Shown one piece after another: positions 28,914 through 38,164 of a stretch of 38,164 nucleotides of DNA. The translations under genes were made by a program, and so were the position numbers. The DNA comes from Serratia sp. Ag1 (GTDB lineage: Bacteria; Pseudomonadota; Gammaproteobacteria; Enterobacterales; Enterobacteriaceae). Position 1 is the first letter of the stretch; every line of letters starts with the position of its first letter. The notes beneath the pieces are model-generated. The model made no database searches. It saw nothing but the letters and a program-made list of their open reading frames with translations, and was not told where the DNA came from. Where the stretch lies: the NCBI RefSeq assembly GCF_000743355.1, contig NZ_JQEI01000028.1, positions 1-38,164 on the forward strand. Direction: 5' to 3'.

Positions 28914-30224
28914 ATGAGTAAGGTACTGCCGTTGGTTACCCGCAATGGCGATCGCATCGCCATCGTTCATGGATTACGCACGCCTTTCGCCAAACAGGCG
29001 ACCGCTTATCATGGTATTCCGGCGGTCGATCTCGGCAAAACGGCGGTGAGTGAGTTGCTGGCACGTGCGGGGATCGATCCGGCGTTGATCGAACAACTGG
29101 TGTTTGGCCAAGTGGTGCAAATGCCAGAGGCTCCAAACATCGCGCGGGAAATCGTGCTTGGCACCGGCATGAATGTGCATACCGATGCTTATAGCGTTTC
29201 ACGTGCCTGCGCGACCAGTTTCCAGGCGATTGCCAACGTGGCTGAAAGCATCATGGCTGGCAGCATCAGTATTGGGATTGCTGGCGGTGCCGATTCCTCT
29301 TCGGTGCTGCCGATCGGCGTCAGCAAAGCGCTGGCACGCACGCTGGTAGACGTCAATAAGGCCCGTACCTTGCCGCAACGGCTGAAATTGTTCAGCAAGC
29401 TTAAATTCCGTGATTTGTTGCCGGTGCCACCGGCTGTCGCCGAGTATTCTACCGGTCTGCGCATGGGGGATACCGCCGAGCAAATGGCAAAAACCCACGG
29501 CATCACCCGCGAACAGCAGGATGCGCTGGCGCATCGTTCGCACCAGCTTGCCGCTAAAGCCTGGGAGCAGGGGTTACTTCACGATGAAGTGATGACGGCT
29601 TACGTTCCTCCCTATAAAGCGCCGATGGCTGAAGACAACAATATTCGTAAAGATTCCAGCCTGGAGTCCTATGCCCGTTTGAAACCGGCATTTGACCGCA
29701 AGCACGGTAGCGTAACCGCAGCCAACAGCACCCCGTTGACCGATGGAGCCGCCGCCGTATTGCTGATGAGCGAATCCCGTGCAAAAGAGCTTGGTTTGCA
29801 GCCGCTGGGTTATTTGCGCAGCTTTGCTTTTGCCGCTATCGACGTCTGGGAAGATATGCTGCTCGGCCCCTCTTATGCCACACCGCTGGCGCTGGATCGT
29901 GCCGGTATTAGCTTGGCGGATCTCACCCTGATCGATATGCACGAAGCCTTTGCCGCACAAACGCTGGCCAACCTGAAAATGTTTGCCAGCGCCGAGTTTG
30001 CCCAGCAAAAACTGGGGCGTGACCGGGCGATTGGTGAAGTCGACATGGAAAAATTCAACGTACTGGGGGGCTCGATTGCCTACGGCCATCCGTTTGCGGC
30101 GACCGGAGCGCGCATGATTACCCAGACGCTGCACGAACTCAAACGCCGTGGCGGCGGTTTGGGGTTAGCAACGGCCTGTGCGGCGGGTGGATTGGGTGCG
30201 GCGATGATTGTGGAGGTGGAATGA
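28914..30224 (+). CDS. fadI: 3-ketoacyl-CoA thiolase FadI
   Basis: Thiolase of 436 residues, the same length as E. coli FadI. It cleaves 3-ketoacyl-CoA to acetyl-CoA plus a shortened acyl-CoA, as the beta-subunit of the FadIJ complex used mainly without oxygen. The nucleophile is Cys99 in SRACATSFQ; the second active site has DMHEAFAAQ and [10 protein letters not shown], and the C-terminal [10 protein letters not shown] carries the acid/base Cys. I start at the ATG at 28914 (AGGAG 6 bases upstream), not the GTG at 28908. It overlaps fadJ by 4 bases. Confidence 0.97.
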   Translation: MSKVLPLVTRNGDRIAIVHGLRTPFAKQATAYHGIPAVDLGKTAVSELLARAGIDPALIEQLVFGQVVQMPEAPNIAREIVLGTGMNVHTDAYSVSRACATSFQAIANVAESIMAGSISIGIAGGADSSSVLPIGVSKALARTLVDVNKARTLPQRLKLFSKLKFRDLLPVPPAVAEYSTGLRMGDTAEQMAKTHGITREQQDALAHRSHQLAAKAWEQGLLHDEVMTAYVPPYKAPMAEDNNIRKDSSLESYARLKPAFDRKHGSVTAANSTPLTDGAAAVLLMSESRAKELGLQPLGYLRSFAFAAIDVWEDMLLGPSYATPLALDRAGISLADLTLIDMHEAFAAQTLANLKMFASAEFAQQKLGRDRAIGEVDMEKFNVLGGSIAYGHPFAATGARMITQTLHELKRRGGGLGLATACAAGGLGAAMIVEVE

Positions 30225-32371
30225 TGAGCTTCGAGAATGCGTTACATGAGCAGTGCGCCAAAGCGTCGGCATTTCATCTGACGTTGCGTCCCGACAATAT
30301 TGGCGTGATCACCATTGATGTGCCGGGGGAAAAGGTCAATACGCTGAAAGCGGAGTTTGTCGAGCAGGTGAATGACGTGCTGATCAAAGCTCAGCAGTTC
30401 CCGGCGCTGGAAGGGCTGGTGATCCTGTCAGGTAAACCGGATTCTTTTATCGCCGGTGCCGACATCACCATGATTGCCGCCTGCAAGAGTGCCAAAGAGG
30501 CCGAGGCTCTAGCCAAAAAAGGGCAGAGCACCTTGGCGCAGATTGCCGCGTTCCCGGTGCCGGTGATTGCCGCCATTCACGGGGCGTGCCTGGGCGGTGG
30601 GCTGGAGTTGGCATTGGCCTGCCATGGCCGCGTCTGCTCGCTGGATGACAAAACGGCGCTCGGCCTGCCGGAGGTGCAATTGGGCCTGTTACCGGGTTCA
30701 GGGGGCACACAGCGTTTGCCACGCCTGATTGGCGCACGTCATGCACTAGATATGATCCTGACCGGCAAGCAGATTCGTGCACGGCAGGCGCTGCGTATGG
30801 GGCTGGTGGATGATGCGGTTCCTCAATCGATTTTGTTGCAGGCCGCCATTGAACGTGTGAAACAAGGCTGGAAATCCCGCCGTGAACTGCCGTGGCAGGA
30901 ACGCCTGCTTAATGGCCCACTGGGCAAGAGCCTGCTGTTTAAGATTGTGCGTAAAAAAACGCTGGAGAAAACCCACGGTAATTATCCGGCGGCAGAACGT
31001 ATTATTCAGGTTGTTCGCACCGGTTTGGATCAGGGTAACGCCAGCGGTTACGAAGCCGAGGCCCGCGCGTTCGGTGAATTGGCGATGACGCCACAGTCGG
31101 CTGCGTTGCGCAGCCTGTTCTTTGCTTCGACAGCCTTGAAGAAAGAGCGTTGGGGCGATGCACAACCGCATTCGTTGCAGCGTATTGGCGTGCTTGGTGG
31201 TGGCCTGATGGGCGGCGGTATTGCCTGCGTGACGGCCACGCGCGGCGGTTTGCCCGTGCGCATCAAAGATGTGAACGAGCAGGGAATCAATCATGCCTTG
31301 AAATATACCTGGGATCTGCTGGGGAAGCGGGTACGCAGCAAGCGCATGCGCCCGGTTGAACGGCAAAAGCAGATGATGCTGATTTCCGGTACAACCGATT
31401 ACAGCGGTTTTGAACGCGTCGATATCGTGGTTGAGGCGGTATTTGAAGATATCGCCCTCAAGCAGCAAATGGTGGCGGACATCGAGCAGCATGCGGCCCC
31501 GCATACCGTTTTCGCTTCTAATACCTCATCGCTGCCAATCAGCCAGATTGCCGCCAAGGCGGCCAGGCCGCAGCAGGTGATCGGCCTGCACTACTTCAGC
31601 CCGGTGGATAAAATGCCGTTGGTGGAAGTGATCCCACACGCGGCTACCAGTGAAGCAACTATTGCCACCACCGTGGCCTTGGCGCAACAGCAAGGTAAGA
31701 CGGCAATTGTGGTGGCCGATCGCGCGGGTTTTTACGTCAACCGTATTCTGGCTCCTTACATTAATGAAGCGGCGCGCTGCCTGCTGCAAGGTGAGCCGAT
31801 CGAGTCGCTGGATAAAGCGCTGGTAGACTTCGGTTTCCCGGTCGGGCCCATCATGCTGTTAGACGAAGTAGGGATCGACGTCGGCACCAAGATTATCCCG
31901 ATCCTGACTGCCGAGTTAGGTGAGCGTTTTGCTGCCCCGGCGGCGTTTGATGCGGTGCTGAAAGATGGCCGCAAAGGGCGTAAAAATGGCCGTGGATTTT
32001 ATCTGTACCCGGCTAAGGGTGGGAAGCGCAAGCTGGTGGATAGCAGTATTTATGCGTTGCTGGGGGTCACCGCCAAAGCCCATATTCCACAGGCAGAAAT
32101 CGCTCAGCGCTGTGTGATGCTGATGCTGAACGAAGCGGCACGCTGCCTGGATGAGGGCGTCATCCGCTGTGCGCGTGATGGCGATATCGGGGCGGTCTTT
32201 GGTATCGGCTTCCCACCGTTCCTCGGGGGGCCGTTCCGTTATATGGATGAGCTGGGCGCGGAGAAGGTGGTCAACACGCTGCGCCAACTGCAGCAACAAT
32301 ACGGTGAACATTTCGCACCGTGCGAACGCTTGCAGCGCATGGCTGAGCAGGGCGAACGTTTTTATCCGTAA
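30221..32371 (+). CDS. fadJ: Multifunctional fatty-acid oxidation alpha-subunit FadJ
   Basis: 716-residue fusion enzyme with enoyl-CoA hydratase (~20-200; [34 protein letters not shown]) and L-3-hydroxyacyl-CoA dehydrogenase (~320-600; Rossmann [13 protein letters not shown], catalytic region [16 protein letters not shown]) plus the C-terminal 3HCDH repeat. It forms the anaerobic beta-oxidation complex with FadI. It starts at ATGATG, overlapping the fadI stop by 4 bases; the second ATG is equally possible. Regulation is through the fadI promoter. Confidence 0.97.
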   Translation: MMSFENALHEQCAKASAFHLTLRPDNIGVITIDVPGEKVNTLKAEFVEQVNDVLIKAQQFPALEGLVILSGKPDSFIAGADITMIAACKSAKEAEALAKKGQSTLAQIAAFPVPVIAAIHGACLGGGLELALACHGRVCSLDDKTALGLPEVQLGLLPGSGGTQRLPRLIGARHALDMILTGKQIRARQALRMGLVDDAVPQSILLQAAIERVKQGWKSRRELPWQERLLNGPLGKSLLFKIVRKKTLEKTHGNYPAAERIIQVVRTGLDQGNASGYEAEARAFGELAMTPQSAALRSLFFASTALKKERWGDAQPHSLQRIGVLGGGLMGGGIACVTATRGGLPVRIKDVNEQGINHALKYTWDLLGKRVRSKRMRPVERQKQMMLISGTTDYSGFERVDIVVEAVFEDIALKQQMVADIEQHAAPHTVFASNTSSLPISQIAAKAARPQQVIGLHYFSPVDKMPLVEVIPHAATSEATIATTVALAQQQGKTAIVVADRAGFYVNRILAPYINEAARCLLQGEPIESLDKALVDFGFPVGPIMLLDEVGIDVGTKIIPILTAELGERFAAPAAFDAVLKDGRKGRKNGRGFYLYPAKGGKRKLVDSSIYALLGVTAKAHIPQAEIAQRCVMLMLNEAARCLDEGVIRCARDGDIGAVFGIGFPPFLGGPFRYMDELGAEKVVNTLRQLQQQYGEHFAPCERLQRMAEQGERFYP

Positions 32372-32695
32372 GAAGCTGGTGAGCACGGCGGCCCGGTTTG
32401 CGCTACAGTTTGATCAGGGTCGCACTGTGATCGTTATCACTCCTGTACTCTTGGCGTCTATACAGCAGGAAAAGGGAAGGGTAACGTAAGGAAATAGCGT
32501 TAGGGCGTTGTTGATGCAAAAAACAGCGTTTTCTTTACGTGAACTTTCAGGCAAAATGCCCGGCCGCCATAGAGAGACGGCGCATTATCGTTTTAAAGCT
32601 CTTTGCTTTGGGCTTGTGCTCTTGAGTGCAACTCGGCGATACAGCACGCTCGGCGTTTCTGTATGGTGTTATTTTGTCAACAACAGCGGTGCAAT
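32372..32695. other. fadJ-sixA intergenic region
   Basis: 324 bases with a CRP-like site (32426-32441), a plausible promoter just after it, and a long apparent leader before sixA. A 66-residue frame (32508-32708) crosses into sixA in another frame and looks non-coding. No strong terminator for fadJ is seen. Confidence 0.5.
32426..32441 (+). promoter_or_regulatory. CRP-like operator upstream of sixA
   Basis: TGTGA-TCGTTA-TCACT fits the CRP consensus TGTGA-N6-TCACA at 9 of 10 core positions. A TATACA box at 32459-32464 lies where a class II CRP promoter would place its -10, with the site centred roughly 38-41 bases before the expected start. Regulation by CRP is inferred from sequence only. 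Confidence 0.5.
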
Positions 32696-33178
32696 ATGCA
32701 AGTTTTGATTATGCGTCACGGAGAGGCGGTACTTGATGCAGCCAGTGATTCAGTAAGAGCGCTTACTGAGTGTGGTCGTGATGAGTCGCGTCAGATGGCG
32801 GCCTGGTTGAATACCAAGTCTGTGAATATTGAACGCGTGCTGGTTAGCCCTTATCTGCGGGCAGAACAGACGCTGGAAGTGGTACGTGAAGCGTTAGTAC
32901 TGCCAGAGGGCGCAGAGGTTTTGCCCGAACTGACCCCGGGCGGTGATGCCGCGCTGGTGAGCAGTTACCTGCAGGTATTGGCAAAAGAAGGGGTGAGTGC
33001 GGTGTTGGTGGTTTCTCACCTGCCGCTGGTCGGTTATTTAGTGGCCGAACTGTGCCCAGGCGAATGCCCACCGATGTTTGCTACTTCAGCGATTGCGAAT
33101 GTTGAACTGTCGGCGGATGGCAGCGGTGGTACTTTTGCATGGCAGGTCGGTCCGTTGCAGGTGATGGCGAAGGTCTGA
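32696..33178 (+). CDS. sixA: Phosphohistidine phosphatase SixA
   Basis: Cytoplasmic histidine-phosphatase-superfamily enzyme of 160 residues that removes phosphate from phosphohistidine; in E. coli it acts on ArcB Hpt and on the nitrogen PTS protein NPr. The RHG motif (MRHGEA, His8) is at the N-terminus and the SHLPLVGYLVAELCPGE segment matches SixA closely. The ATG at 32696 is chosen from alignment (MQVLIMRHGE); its ribosome site is weak, and an in-frame extension to 32603 does not resemble the family. An Hpt-type hybrid kinase is encoded elsewhere in this window. Confidence 0.95.
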   Translation: MQVLIMRHGEAVLDAASDSVRALTECGRDESRQMAAWLNTKSVNIERVLVSPYLRAEQTLEVVREALVLPEGAEVLPELTPGGDAALVSSYLQVLAKEGVSAVLVVSHLPLVGYLVAELCPGECPPMFATSAIANVELSADGSGGTFAWQVGPLQVMAKV

Positions 33179-33198
33179 TCCCCGCGTTGGCACAATTG

Positions 33199-33222
33199 AA
33201 GGGCGATCTCATCATCGCCCTT
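33199..33222. terminator. Terminator hairpin between sixA and smrB
   Basis: AAGGGCGAT (33199-33207) and ATCGCCCTT (33214-33222) form a 9-bp stem with a 6-base loop, followed by TTTGTCATTTC on the plus strand. It separates the convergent genes sixA and smrB. Confidence 0.75.
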
Positions 33223-33238
33223 TGTCATTTCTGCGAAC

Positions 33239-33769
33239 CTACTCTTCCAGTTCAATCAGCACCAGTACCGCTGCATTGCCACCCCATTCTTTGGGGGCCT
33301 GATGAAATGCCAGCACGTCTGGGTGCTGTGCCAGCCACAAAGGGGTCTGTTGTTTGAGGACGTGTTTACCGTGGCCGTGCATCACACAGGCACAATGAAC
33401 GTGCTCACGTTTGCAGGCGGCGATCATGGCCCCGAGCTCCTGCTTGGCCTGTAACTGCGTCAGGCCGTGCAGATCGAGAAACAGATCCGGCACGTAATCT
33501 CCACGGCGCAGCTTTTTCAACTCATAATGGTCATAGCTCGGGCGAACGTAGCGCGTCGGCCCTTCATCATCTAACAGTGGCTGAAATTCGTCAGAAAAGT
33601 AAAAGCTGGCATCAACCTGTTCCTGCAATAAACGCTGCGGGGAGATTTGCCGGGTCTTCATTTTAGCTTTGGAATGGACGATGGTGTCCTGCCGCAACTT
33701 CCTTGCTCCGGCGACCGACTCCCTGAAGAGTTGCAATTCATCTTTGCTCAGTGGGTACTTTTTCTTCAT
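33239..33769 (-). CDS. smrB: Ribosome rescue endonuclease SmrB
   Basis: Smr-domain protein of 176 residues (E. coli YfcN/SmrB, 183). In E. coli SmrB recognises collided ribosomes and cuts the mRNA between them, starting rescue. The C-terminal Smr domain (~95-175) has the DLHGLT and GHGKHVLK motifs; the N-terminal ~50 residues are basic and ribosome-binding in relatives. It is divergent from prmB, a release-of-protein-synthesis gene pair arrangement kept from E. coli. Confidence 0.94.
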   Translation of the reverse strand: MKKKYPLSKDELQLFRESVAGARKLRQDTIVHSKAKMKTRQISPQRLLQEQVDASFYFSDEFQPLLDDEGPTRYVRPSYDHYELKKLRRGDYVPDLFLDLHGLTQLQAKQELGAMIAACKREHVHCACVMHGHGKHVLKQQTPLWLAQHPDVLAFHQAPKEWGGNAAVLVLIELEE

Positions 33770-33995
33770 TATTTTCTCACCGGATACCTATACACTGCTG
33801 AGAGTGACTCTTACGCGCGTTAGAAAACCTGAGTCTCTTTATAAGACCGCGCCTAGTTTACCTTGTCGAAGGGTTCTGTCGACGCAAAACTGGGGCTGAA
33901 TGTTAACCAGAAGGGTTTGACACCACTATTGCTGCTGATTTGTTGCAGGCTTCATGGCAAACTGTGGCGCTAAATCATGAACTAGCGCGCCTGCT

Positions 33996-34000
33996 GGAGG
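33996..34000 (+). promoter_or_regulatory. Ribosome binding site that fixes the prmB TTG start
   Basis: A perfect GGAGG lies 5 bases before TTG at 34006. No ATG in frame nearby has a comparable site, so this decides an unusual start codon. Confidence 0.75.
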
Positions 34001-34005
34001 GCACA

Positions 34006-34938
34006 TTGGACAAAATTTTCGTCGAAGAAGCAGTGAACGAGCTGCACACCATTCAGGATATGCTGCGTTGGGCCGTAAGCCGGTTCAACGCTGCGAATAT
34101 CTATTATGGTCACGGAACCGATAATCCGTGGGACGAAGCGGTGCAATTGGTTTTGCCCAGCCTGTTCCTGCCGTTGGATATCCCCGAAGACATGCGCACT
34201 GCACGCTTGACCTACAGCGAGCGGCAGCGCATCGTCGAGCGGGTAATCCGCCGGGTTAACGAACGTATTCCGGTGGCTTATCTCACCAACAAAGCCTGGT
34301 TCTGCGGTATGGAATTCTACGTTGACGAACGCGTGCTGGTGCCGCGTTCGCCAATCGGGGAGTTGATCGATAATCGCTTCAACGCGCTGATCCCACACCC
34401 GCCGCGCCATATTCTGGATATGTGTACCGGCAGCGGCTGCATTGCTATCGCCTGCGGTTATGCCTTCCCGGAAGCGGAAGTGGACGCGGTGGACATTTCT
34501 GCAGACGTGCTGGCCGTGACCGAACGCAATATTCAGGCGCACGGTGTTGAGCATCAGGTGATCCCGATCCGCTCCGATCTGTTCCGCGACGTTCCGGCGA
34601 TCAAATACGATCTGATCGTCACCAATCCGCCGTATGTCGATGCCGAAGATATGTCCGATCTGCCACAGGAATTCCGCTTTGAGCCAGAGCTGGGCCTGGC
34701 GGCAGGCAGTGATGGCCTGAAATTGGTGCGCCGCATTCTGGCTTGTGCGCCGGACTTCCTGAGCGATGATGGCGTGCTGATTTGCGAAGTGGGCAACAGC
34801 ATGGTGCATCTGATGGAGCAATATCCTGACATCCCGTTCACCTGGCTGGAGTTTGACAACGGCGGTGACGGCGTGTTTATGCTCACCAAACAACAACTGA
34901 TTGACTGCAAAGATCATTTCAGTCTCTATCGCAGCTGA
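34006..34938 (+). CDS. prmB: Ribosomal protein uL3 glutamine methyltransferase PrmB
   Basis: SAM-dependent methyltransferase of 310 residues that methylates a Gln of ribosomal protein L3 during 50S assembly. It has the SAM motif [14 protein letters not shown] and the catalytic NPPY motif ([12 protein letters not shown]). The start is TTG at 34006, giving [13 protein letters not shown] and exactly the E. coli length; the frame is open further upstream to 33940, but that part has no family match. A TTGACA at 33917-33922 may be its -35 box, without a clear -10. The aroC gene follows 34 bases on and is probably co-transcribed. Confidence 0.95.
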   Translation: MDKIFVEEAVNELHTIQDMLRWAVSRFNAANIYYGHGTDNPWDEAVQLVLPSLFLPLDIPEDMRTARLTYSERQRIVERVIRRVNERIPVAYLTNKAWFCGMEFYVDERVLVPRSPIGELIDNRFNALIPHPPRHILDMCTGSGCIAIACGYAFPEAEVDAVDISADVLAVTERNIQAHGVEHQVIPIRSDLFRDVPAIKYDLIVTNPPYVDAEDMSDLPQEFRFEPELGLAAGSDGLKLVRRILACAPDFLSDDGVLICEVGNSMVHLMEQYPDIPFTWLEFDNGGDGVFMLTKQQLIDCKDHFSLYRS

Positions 34939-34972
34939 TTAATCCAACGAATATTAACAGTAAGGAGCCGTG

Positions 34973-36058
34973 ATGGCAGGGAACAGTATTGGGCAGTTTT
35001 TCCGCGTCACTACATTTGGTGAATCTCACGGTGTGGCGCTGGGATGTATCGTAGATGGTGTGCCGCCGGGTATTCCGTTGACCGAAGCCGATTTGCAGCA
35101 CGATCTGGATCGTCGTCGCCCAGGCACTTCACGCTATACCACGCAACGCCGCGAGCCGGATCAGGTACGGATCCTCTCCGGCGTGTTTGAGGGGGTCACC
35201 ACCGGGACCAGCATCGGCCTGATGATTGAAAATACCGATCAGCGCTCGCAGGACTATGGTTCGATCAAGGATGTCTTCCGCCCAGGGCATGCTGATTACA
35301 CCTACGAGCAGAAATATGGCGTGCGTGATTATCGTGGTGGTGGCCGTTCTTCGGCGCGTGAAACCGCGATGCGCGTGGCCGCTGGGGCGATCGCCAAAAA
35401 ATATCTGGCACAGAAATTTGGCGTCAAGGTGCGCGGTTATCTGGCGCAGATCGGCGATGTGAGCTGCGAACTGAAAGATTGGGAGCAGGTGGAACAGAAC
35501 CCGTTCTTCTGCCCGGATCCCGACAAGCTGGAAGCGTTAGACGAACTGATGCGCGCGCTGAAAAAAGAGGGCGACTCCATCGGTGCCAAAGTCACGGTGG
35601 TGGCAGAGAATGTGCCGGTGGGGCTCGGCGAGCCGGTGTTTGATCGCCTGGATGCCGATCTGGCACATGCGCTGATGAGCATCAACGCGGTAAAAGGCGT
35701 GGAGATTGGCGACGGTTTTGCCGTTGTGACCAAGCGCGGTAGCGAAAACCGCGATGAAATTACCCCTGAAGGGTTCCAGAGCAACCATGCGGGCGGCATT
35801 CTTGGTGGGATCAGCAGTGGTCAGCCGGTGGTGGCGCATCTGGCGCTGAAACCGACTTCCAGCATTATGGTGCCGGGCCGTACCATCAACCGCCAGGGCG
35901 AAGCGGTGGAAATGGTGACCCGTGGCCGTCACGATCCCTGCGTCGGTATCCGTGCGGTACCGATCGCCGAAGCGATGATGGCGATCGTGCTAATGGATCA
36001 CCTGCTGCGCCAGCGTGCGCAAAACGGTGATGTGGTTTCTCAGGTTCCACGTTGGTAA
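34973..36058 (+). CDS. aroC: Chorismate synthase AroC
   Basis: Last step of the shikimate pathway: 5-enolpyruvylshikimate 3-phosphate to chorismate, needing reduced FMN. Protein of 361 residues, the same as E. coli. The N-terminal [18 protein letters not shown] signature, [21 protein letters not shown] and the C-terminal [18 protein letters not shown] motifs are intact. The ATG at 34973 has AAGGAG upstream; the GTG one codon earlier is an alternative. The stop overlaps the mepA ATG by one base. Confidence 0.98.
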   Translation: MAGNSIGQFFRVTTFGESHGVALGCIVDGVPPGIPLTEADLQHDLDRRRPGTSRYTTQRREPDQVRILSGVFEGVTTGTSIGLMIENTDQRSQDYGSIKDVFRPGHADYTYEQKYGVRDYRGGGRSSARETAMRVAAGAIAKKYLAQKFGVKVRGYLAQIGDVSCELKDWEQVEQNPFFCPDPDKLEALDELMRALKKEGDSIGAKVTVVAENVPVGLGEPVFDRLDADLAHALMSINAVKGVEIGDGFAVVTKRGSENRDEITPEGFQSNHAGGILGGISSGQPVVAHLALKPTSSIMVPGRTINRQGEAVEMVTRGRHDPCVGIRAVPIAEAMMAIVLMDHLLRQRAQNGDVVSQVPRW

Positions 36059-36891
36059 TGTCGATGAATAAATGGATATTAGGCATCGTTACCCTGATGG
36101 CCTCAGGGGCCGCCATGGCACTCACGCCATGGCAGAAAATCGAGCACCCGGTGGCAGGTAACCCGCAAGCGATTGGTGGTTTCTCCAATGGCTGCATCGT
36201 CGGGGCGCAGCCGCTACCGTTGAATTCCCCAAGTTATCAGGTGATGCGCACCGATCAGCGGCGCTATTTTGGCCACCCGGATCTGCTGGCCTTTATTCAG
36301 CGCTTGAGTGATAAAGCGCACCAAAAGGCGCTGGGCACGGTGCTGATTGGGGATATGGGGATGCCTGCCGGTGGGCGTTTCAGCAGCGGCCACGCCAGCC
36401 ATCAGTCTGGGCTGGATGTGGACATCTGGCTGCAACTGCCGCGCCAGCGCTGGACTGCGCAGCAACTGCTCAAACCGCAGCCGATCGATCTGGTGTCTGC
36501 CGATGGCAAACGCGTGCTCGATAGCCAGTGGCAACCGCAGATTGAATCTTTGATCAAGATGGCGGCACAGGACAGCGAAGTCACGCGTATTTTCGTCAAC
36601 CCGGCGATTAAGCTGCGTCTGTGTCAGGATGCAGGGGCAGATCGTAACTGGTTGCACAAAGTTCGCCCCTGGTTTGCCCATCGCGCGCACATGCACGTTC
36701 GCTTGCGTTGCCCAGCGAATAGTCTGGAATGCCAGGATCAGGATGCTCCACCGGCTGGTGATGGCTGTGGTGCAGAGTTGTTAAGCTGGTTCAAGCCGCA
36801 ACAACCGAACAATAATCCGGTCAAGAGTGAACCACCACCGTTGCCACCGGGTTGCCAAGCGTTGCTGGATAACCATTTTACCCGCCGTTGA
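36058..36891 (+). CDS. mepA: Penicillin-insensitive murein endopeptidase MepA
   Basis: Periplasmic LAS-family zinc peptidase of 277 residues that cuts D-Ala-meso-DAP cross-links in peptidoglycan. A signal peptide ends near GAAMA before [10 protein letters not shown]. Zinc-site motifs are [14 protein letters not shown] and HRAHMHVRL. Cysteines conserved in MepA are present ([31 protein letters not shown]). I use the ATG at 36058, one base overlapping the aroC stop; the ATG at 36064 (MNKWILG) matches the E. coli start and is equally possible. The tail is Pro-rich. Confidence 0.95.
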   Translation: MSMNKWILGIVTLMASGAAMALTPWQKIEHPVAGNPQAIGGFSNGCIVGAQPLPLNSPSYQVMRTDQRRYFGHPDLLAFIQRLSDKAHQKALGTVLIGDMGMPAGGRFSSGHASHQSGLDVDIWLQLPRQRWTAQQLLKPQPIDLVSADGKRVLDSQWQPQIESLIKMAAQDSEVTRIFVNPAIKLRLCQDAGADRNWLHKVRPWFAHRAHMHVRLRCPANSLECQDQDAPPAGDGCGAELLSWFKPQQPNNNPVKSEPPPLPPGCQALLDNHFTRR

Positions 36892-36933
36892 TAGGGTGGT
36901 AAGAAGTGTAGGGCTATTTACATTTACCGTAAT

Positions 36934-36959
36934 GCGAGCTGCCCGCAGGGGCAGCTCGC
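36934..36959. terminator. Hairpin between mepA and the autotransporter
   Basis: GCGAGCTGCCC (36934-36944) and GGGCAGCTCGC (36949-36959) form a perfect 11-bp stem with the 4-base loop GCAG, between two convergent genes. Neither side has a strong T-run, so termination efficiency is uncertain. Confidence 0.6.
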
Positions 36960-36975
36960 CTTCTCACGGGGAGTG

Positions 36976-38164
36976 TTAGAAGCGGTATTTCACCCCCAGC
37001 ATCGCCGCCTTGTCATCGTACCCTTTCTGCCCCAGCTGCTGCGTCAGGTTGCCCCATACGCTGACATTCTCACTCAGCTGACCTTCCGCCCCCACTTTCA
37101 CCTCCACCAGATGGCGGTTACCGCTCTGCTGGACCCCCAGACCGTCTGCCGTCACCCCCGGCAGGCGGGTGTTGTGTATCCAGTTCAGGTCCAGGTAGGT
37201 GGTCAGGATACGTGACCGGTCTTTCCCCAGGTGCGTGTCGTTCGACAGCTTGGCCCCCAGACGCGTCTGCAGGTTGTTGTTGCCATTCTGCTGCACCAGG
37301 GAACCGTTGTTCTCCAGGTCGCCCATCTTCGCCCCGTTCACCGTCAGTTGTGCCTGTGGTGTGACGAAGAGGTCATTCACCTCACCCTGGTACAGGGAGA
37401 CCGGATAGCCCCCCTCCAGCGAAGTGCTCACCCCACGCAGCCGATAGTTCCCGCTGTCGTAGGCACTGCTGCTCACCGACGCATTGAACCAGTCGTACTG
37501 CAGCCAGCCGTGCACATACGGGCTGTGGCGTTCACGGGCATTCGCATACCAGGTGCCGTACATCCCCACCGTGTACCCCGTCAGGCTGTTATCGGCCTTG
37601 TAACTGGTTTCATGCGAATCGCTGGTGCCGGTGGCACGGCCATACCCCGCCATCACCCCCAGCCCGAAACGGTCCTGACCGGTAAACTGCGTCTCCAGCA
37701 CGTCCCCCCCCAACTGCACCACGTAGCGGTTGCTGGTGTTGGACAGTTGCCCCGATGCATCCTCGAACGTGTTGCGCGAGCCCACCTGACGCAGCCACAG
37801 GCTGGAGTGCGGCGCCGCACCGCTCACGTCACCGCTGTCACGGTGCTCCCCGGTGTGCAAATCGTCCAGCCGGGTGTTGAACAGCGTCTTGGCCGCCGCC
37901 AGGTTGGCGATAAAGGCCCCCGCTTCCGGGTTATAGGTCACCACCTTGTCCTGATAGTTCGAACGCAGGTACCAGTTGCCGTCGGTCGGGGCCGTTGGGG
38001 TCCCCTGGTACAGGAAGTACTCCAGCACCCCGGCCTGGGCACGGCCATTCAGGGTAAAGGTCCCCGCCGACGTGCCCCCGACGTGAATGACCTGGATACC
38101 GTTGATGTTCTTCGCCCCGTCACCGCCGATGTTGTTGACGGTCACCGTACTGGTGCCCGCCGTG
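36976..38164 (-). CDS. Autotransporter (type Va), C-terminal part only
   Basis: The gene runs off the right end of the window; the frame is open to the last base, so only the C-terminal ~396 residues are visible. The part seen includes the end of a pertactin-like passenger (TFTLNGRAQAGVLEYFLYQG, DGNWYLRSN) and the 12-stranded beta-barrel (~270 residues) ending in Tyr-Arg-Phe, the usual outer-membrane assembly signal. It should deliver a surface-exposed passenger, of unknown function. The third-codon positions look richer in C and G than in the neighbouring genes, and no autotransporter is at this place in E. coli K-12, so it may be an acquired gene. Confidence 0.9.
   Translation of the reverse strand, partial: TAGTSTVTVNNIGGDGAKNINGIQVIHVGGTSAGTFTLNGRAQAGVLEYFLYQGTPTAPTDGNWYLRSNYQDKVVTYNPEAGAFIANLAAAKTLFNTRLDDLHTGEHRDSGDVSGAAPHSSLWLRQVGSRNTFEDASGQLSNTSNRYVVQLGGDVLETQFTGQDRFGLGVMAGYGRATGTSDSHETSYKADNSLTGYTVGMYGTWYANARERHSPYVHGWLQYDWFNASVSSSAYDSGNYRLRGVSTSLEGGYPVSLYQGEVNDLFVTPQAQLTVNGAKMGDLENNGSLVQQNGNNNLQTRLGAKLSNDTHLGKDRSRILTTYLDLNWIHNTRLPGVTADGLGVQQSGNRHLVEVKVGAEGQLSENVSVWGNLTQQLGQKGYDDKAAMLGVKYRF

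Noticed and set aside
29574-30134. A 186-residue antisense frame in fadI
   Set aside because: Complete overlap with a strongly conserved thiolase gene and no family features.
32508-32708. A 66-residue frame upstream of sixA
   Set aside because: It crosses the sixA start in another frame, has no ribosome site and no family resemblance.
33982-34917. A 311-residue frame antisense to prmB
   Set aside because: It lies wholly within prmB, has no recognisable domain and arises from the codon pattern of the real gene.

Overview
The window looks like chromosome of a Serratia-type enterobacterium (Yersiniaceae; inferred). The housekeeping proteins closely resemble their E. coli counterparts, and mlaA, fadL, yfcZ, fadIJ, sixA, smrB, prmB, aroC and mepA follow the E. 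coli order. However, ccmH and ccmI are separate genes, the ccm operon sits beside tRNA-Arg(CCT), and there are accessory blocks that E. coli K-12 lacks here.

Layout. (a) 30-3988: an alpha-glucoside PTS operon on the minus strand (EIICB permease, then GH4 6-phospho-alpha-glucosidase) divergent from a GntR/UTRA regulator. A candidate palindromic operator lies between them. (b) 4136-6577: an alpha-glucan/glycogen phosphorylase standing alone. (c) 6674-15949: a signalling block. On the plus strand are a response regulator fused to a PP2C/SpoIIE phosphatase, a STAS anti-sigma-antagonist, an RsbW-like ATPase, a GAF-PAS-PAS-GGDEF cyclase and a GAF-(degenerate GGDEF)-EAL phosphodiesterase. Convergent to it, on the minus strand, are a globin-like protein and a cytoplasmic PAS-PAS-kinase-REC-REC-Hpt hybrid kinase. 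A structured ~115 bp repeat sits between the phosphatase and the STAS gene. (d) 16216-18536: a lipoprotein-type broad-specificity amino-acid racemase, a SAM methyltransferase and tRNA-Arg(CCT). (e) 18856-25889: the complete cytochrome c maturation operon ccmABCDEFGHI, mostly with overlapping start and stop codons. (f) 25921-32371: mlaA, fadL, yfcZ and fadIJ, with three FadR-like operators placed on or near the fadL and fadI promoters. (g) 32696-36891: sixA, smrB, prmB, aroC, mepA. (h) 36976-38164: the C-terminal beta-barrel part of an autotransporter, cut by the window end.

How the parts may work together. Block (c) is the most unusual. It has the parts of a partner switch (phosphatase, antagonist, kinase) next to both c-di-GMP enzymes and a phosphorelay ending in an Hpt domain that could feed the REC domain of the phosphatase. 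No sigma factor or other final target is encoded in the window, so the output is unknown. The other blocks are recognisable metabolism: alpha-glucoside uptake and hydrolysis, haem attachment to c-type cytochromes, outer-membrane lipid handling, and long-chain fatty-acid import and (anaerobic-type) beta-oxidation under FadR.
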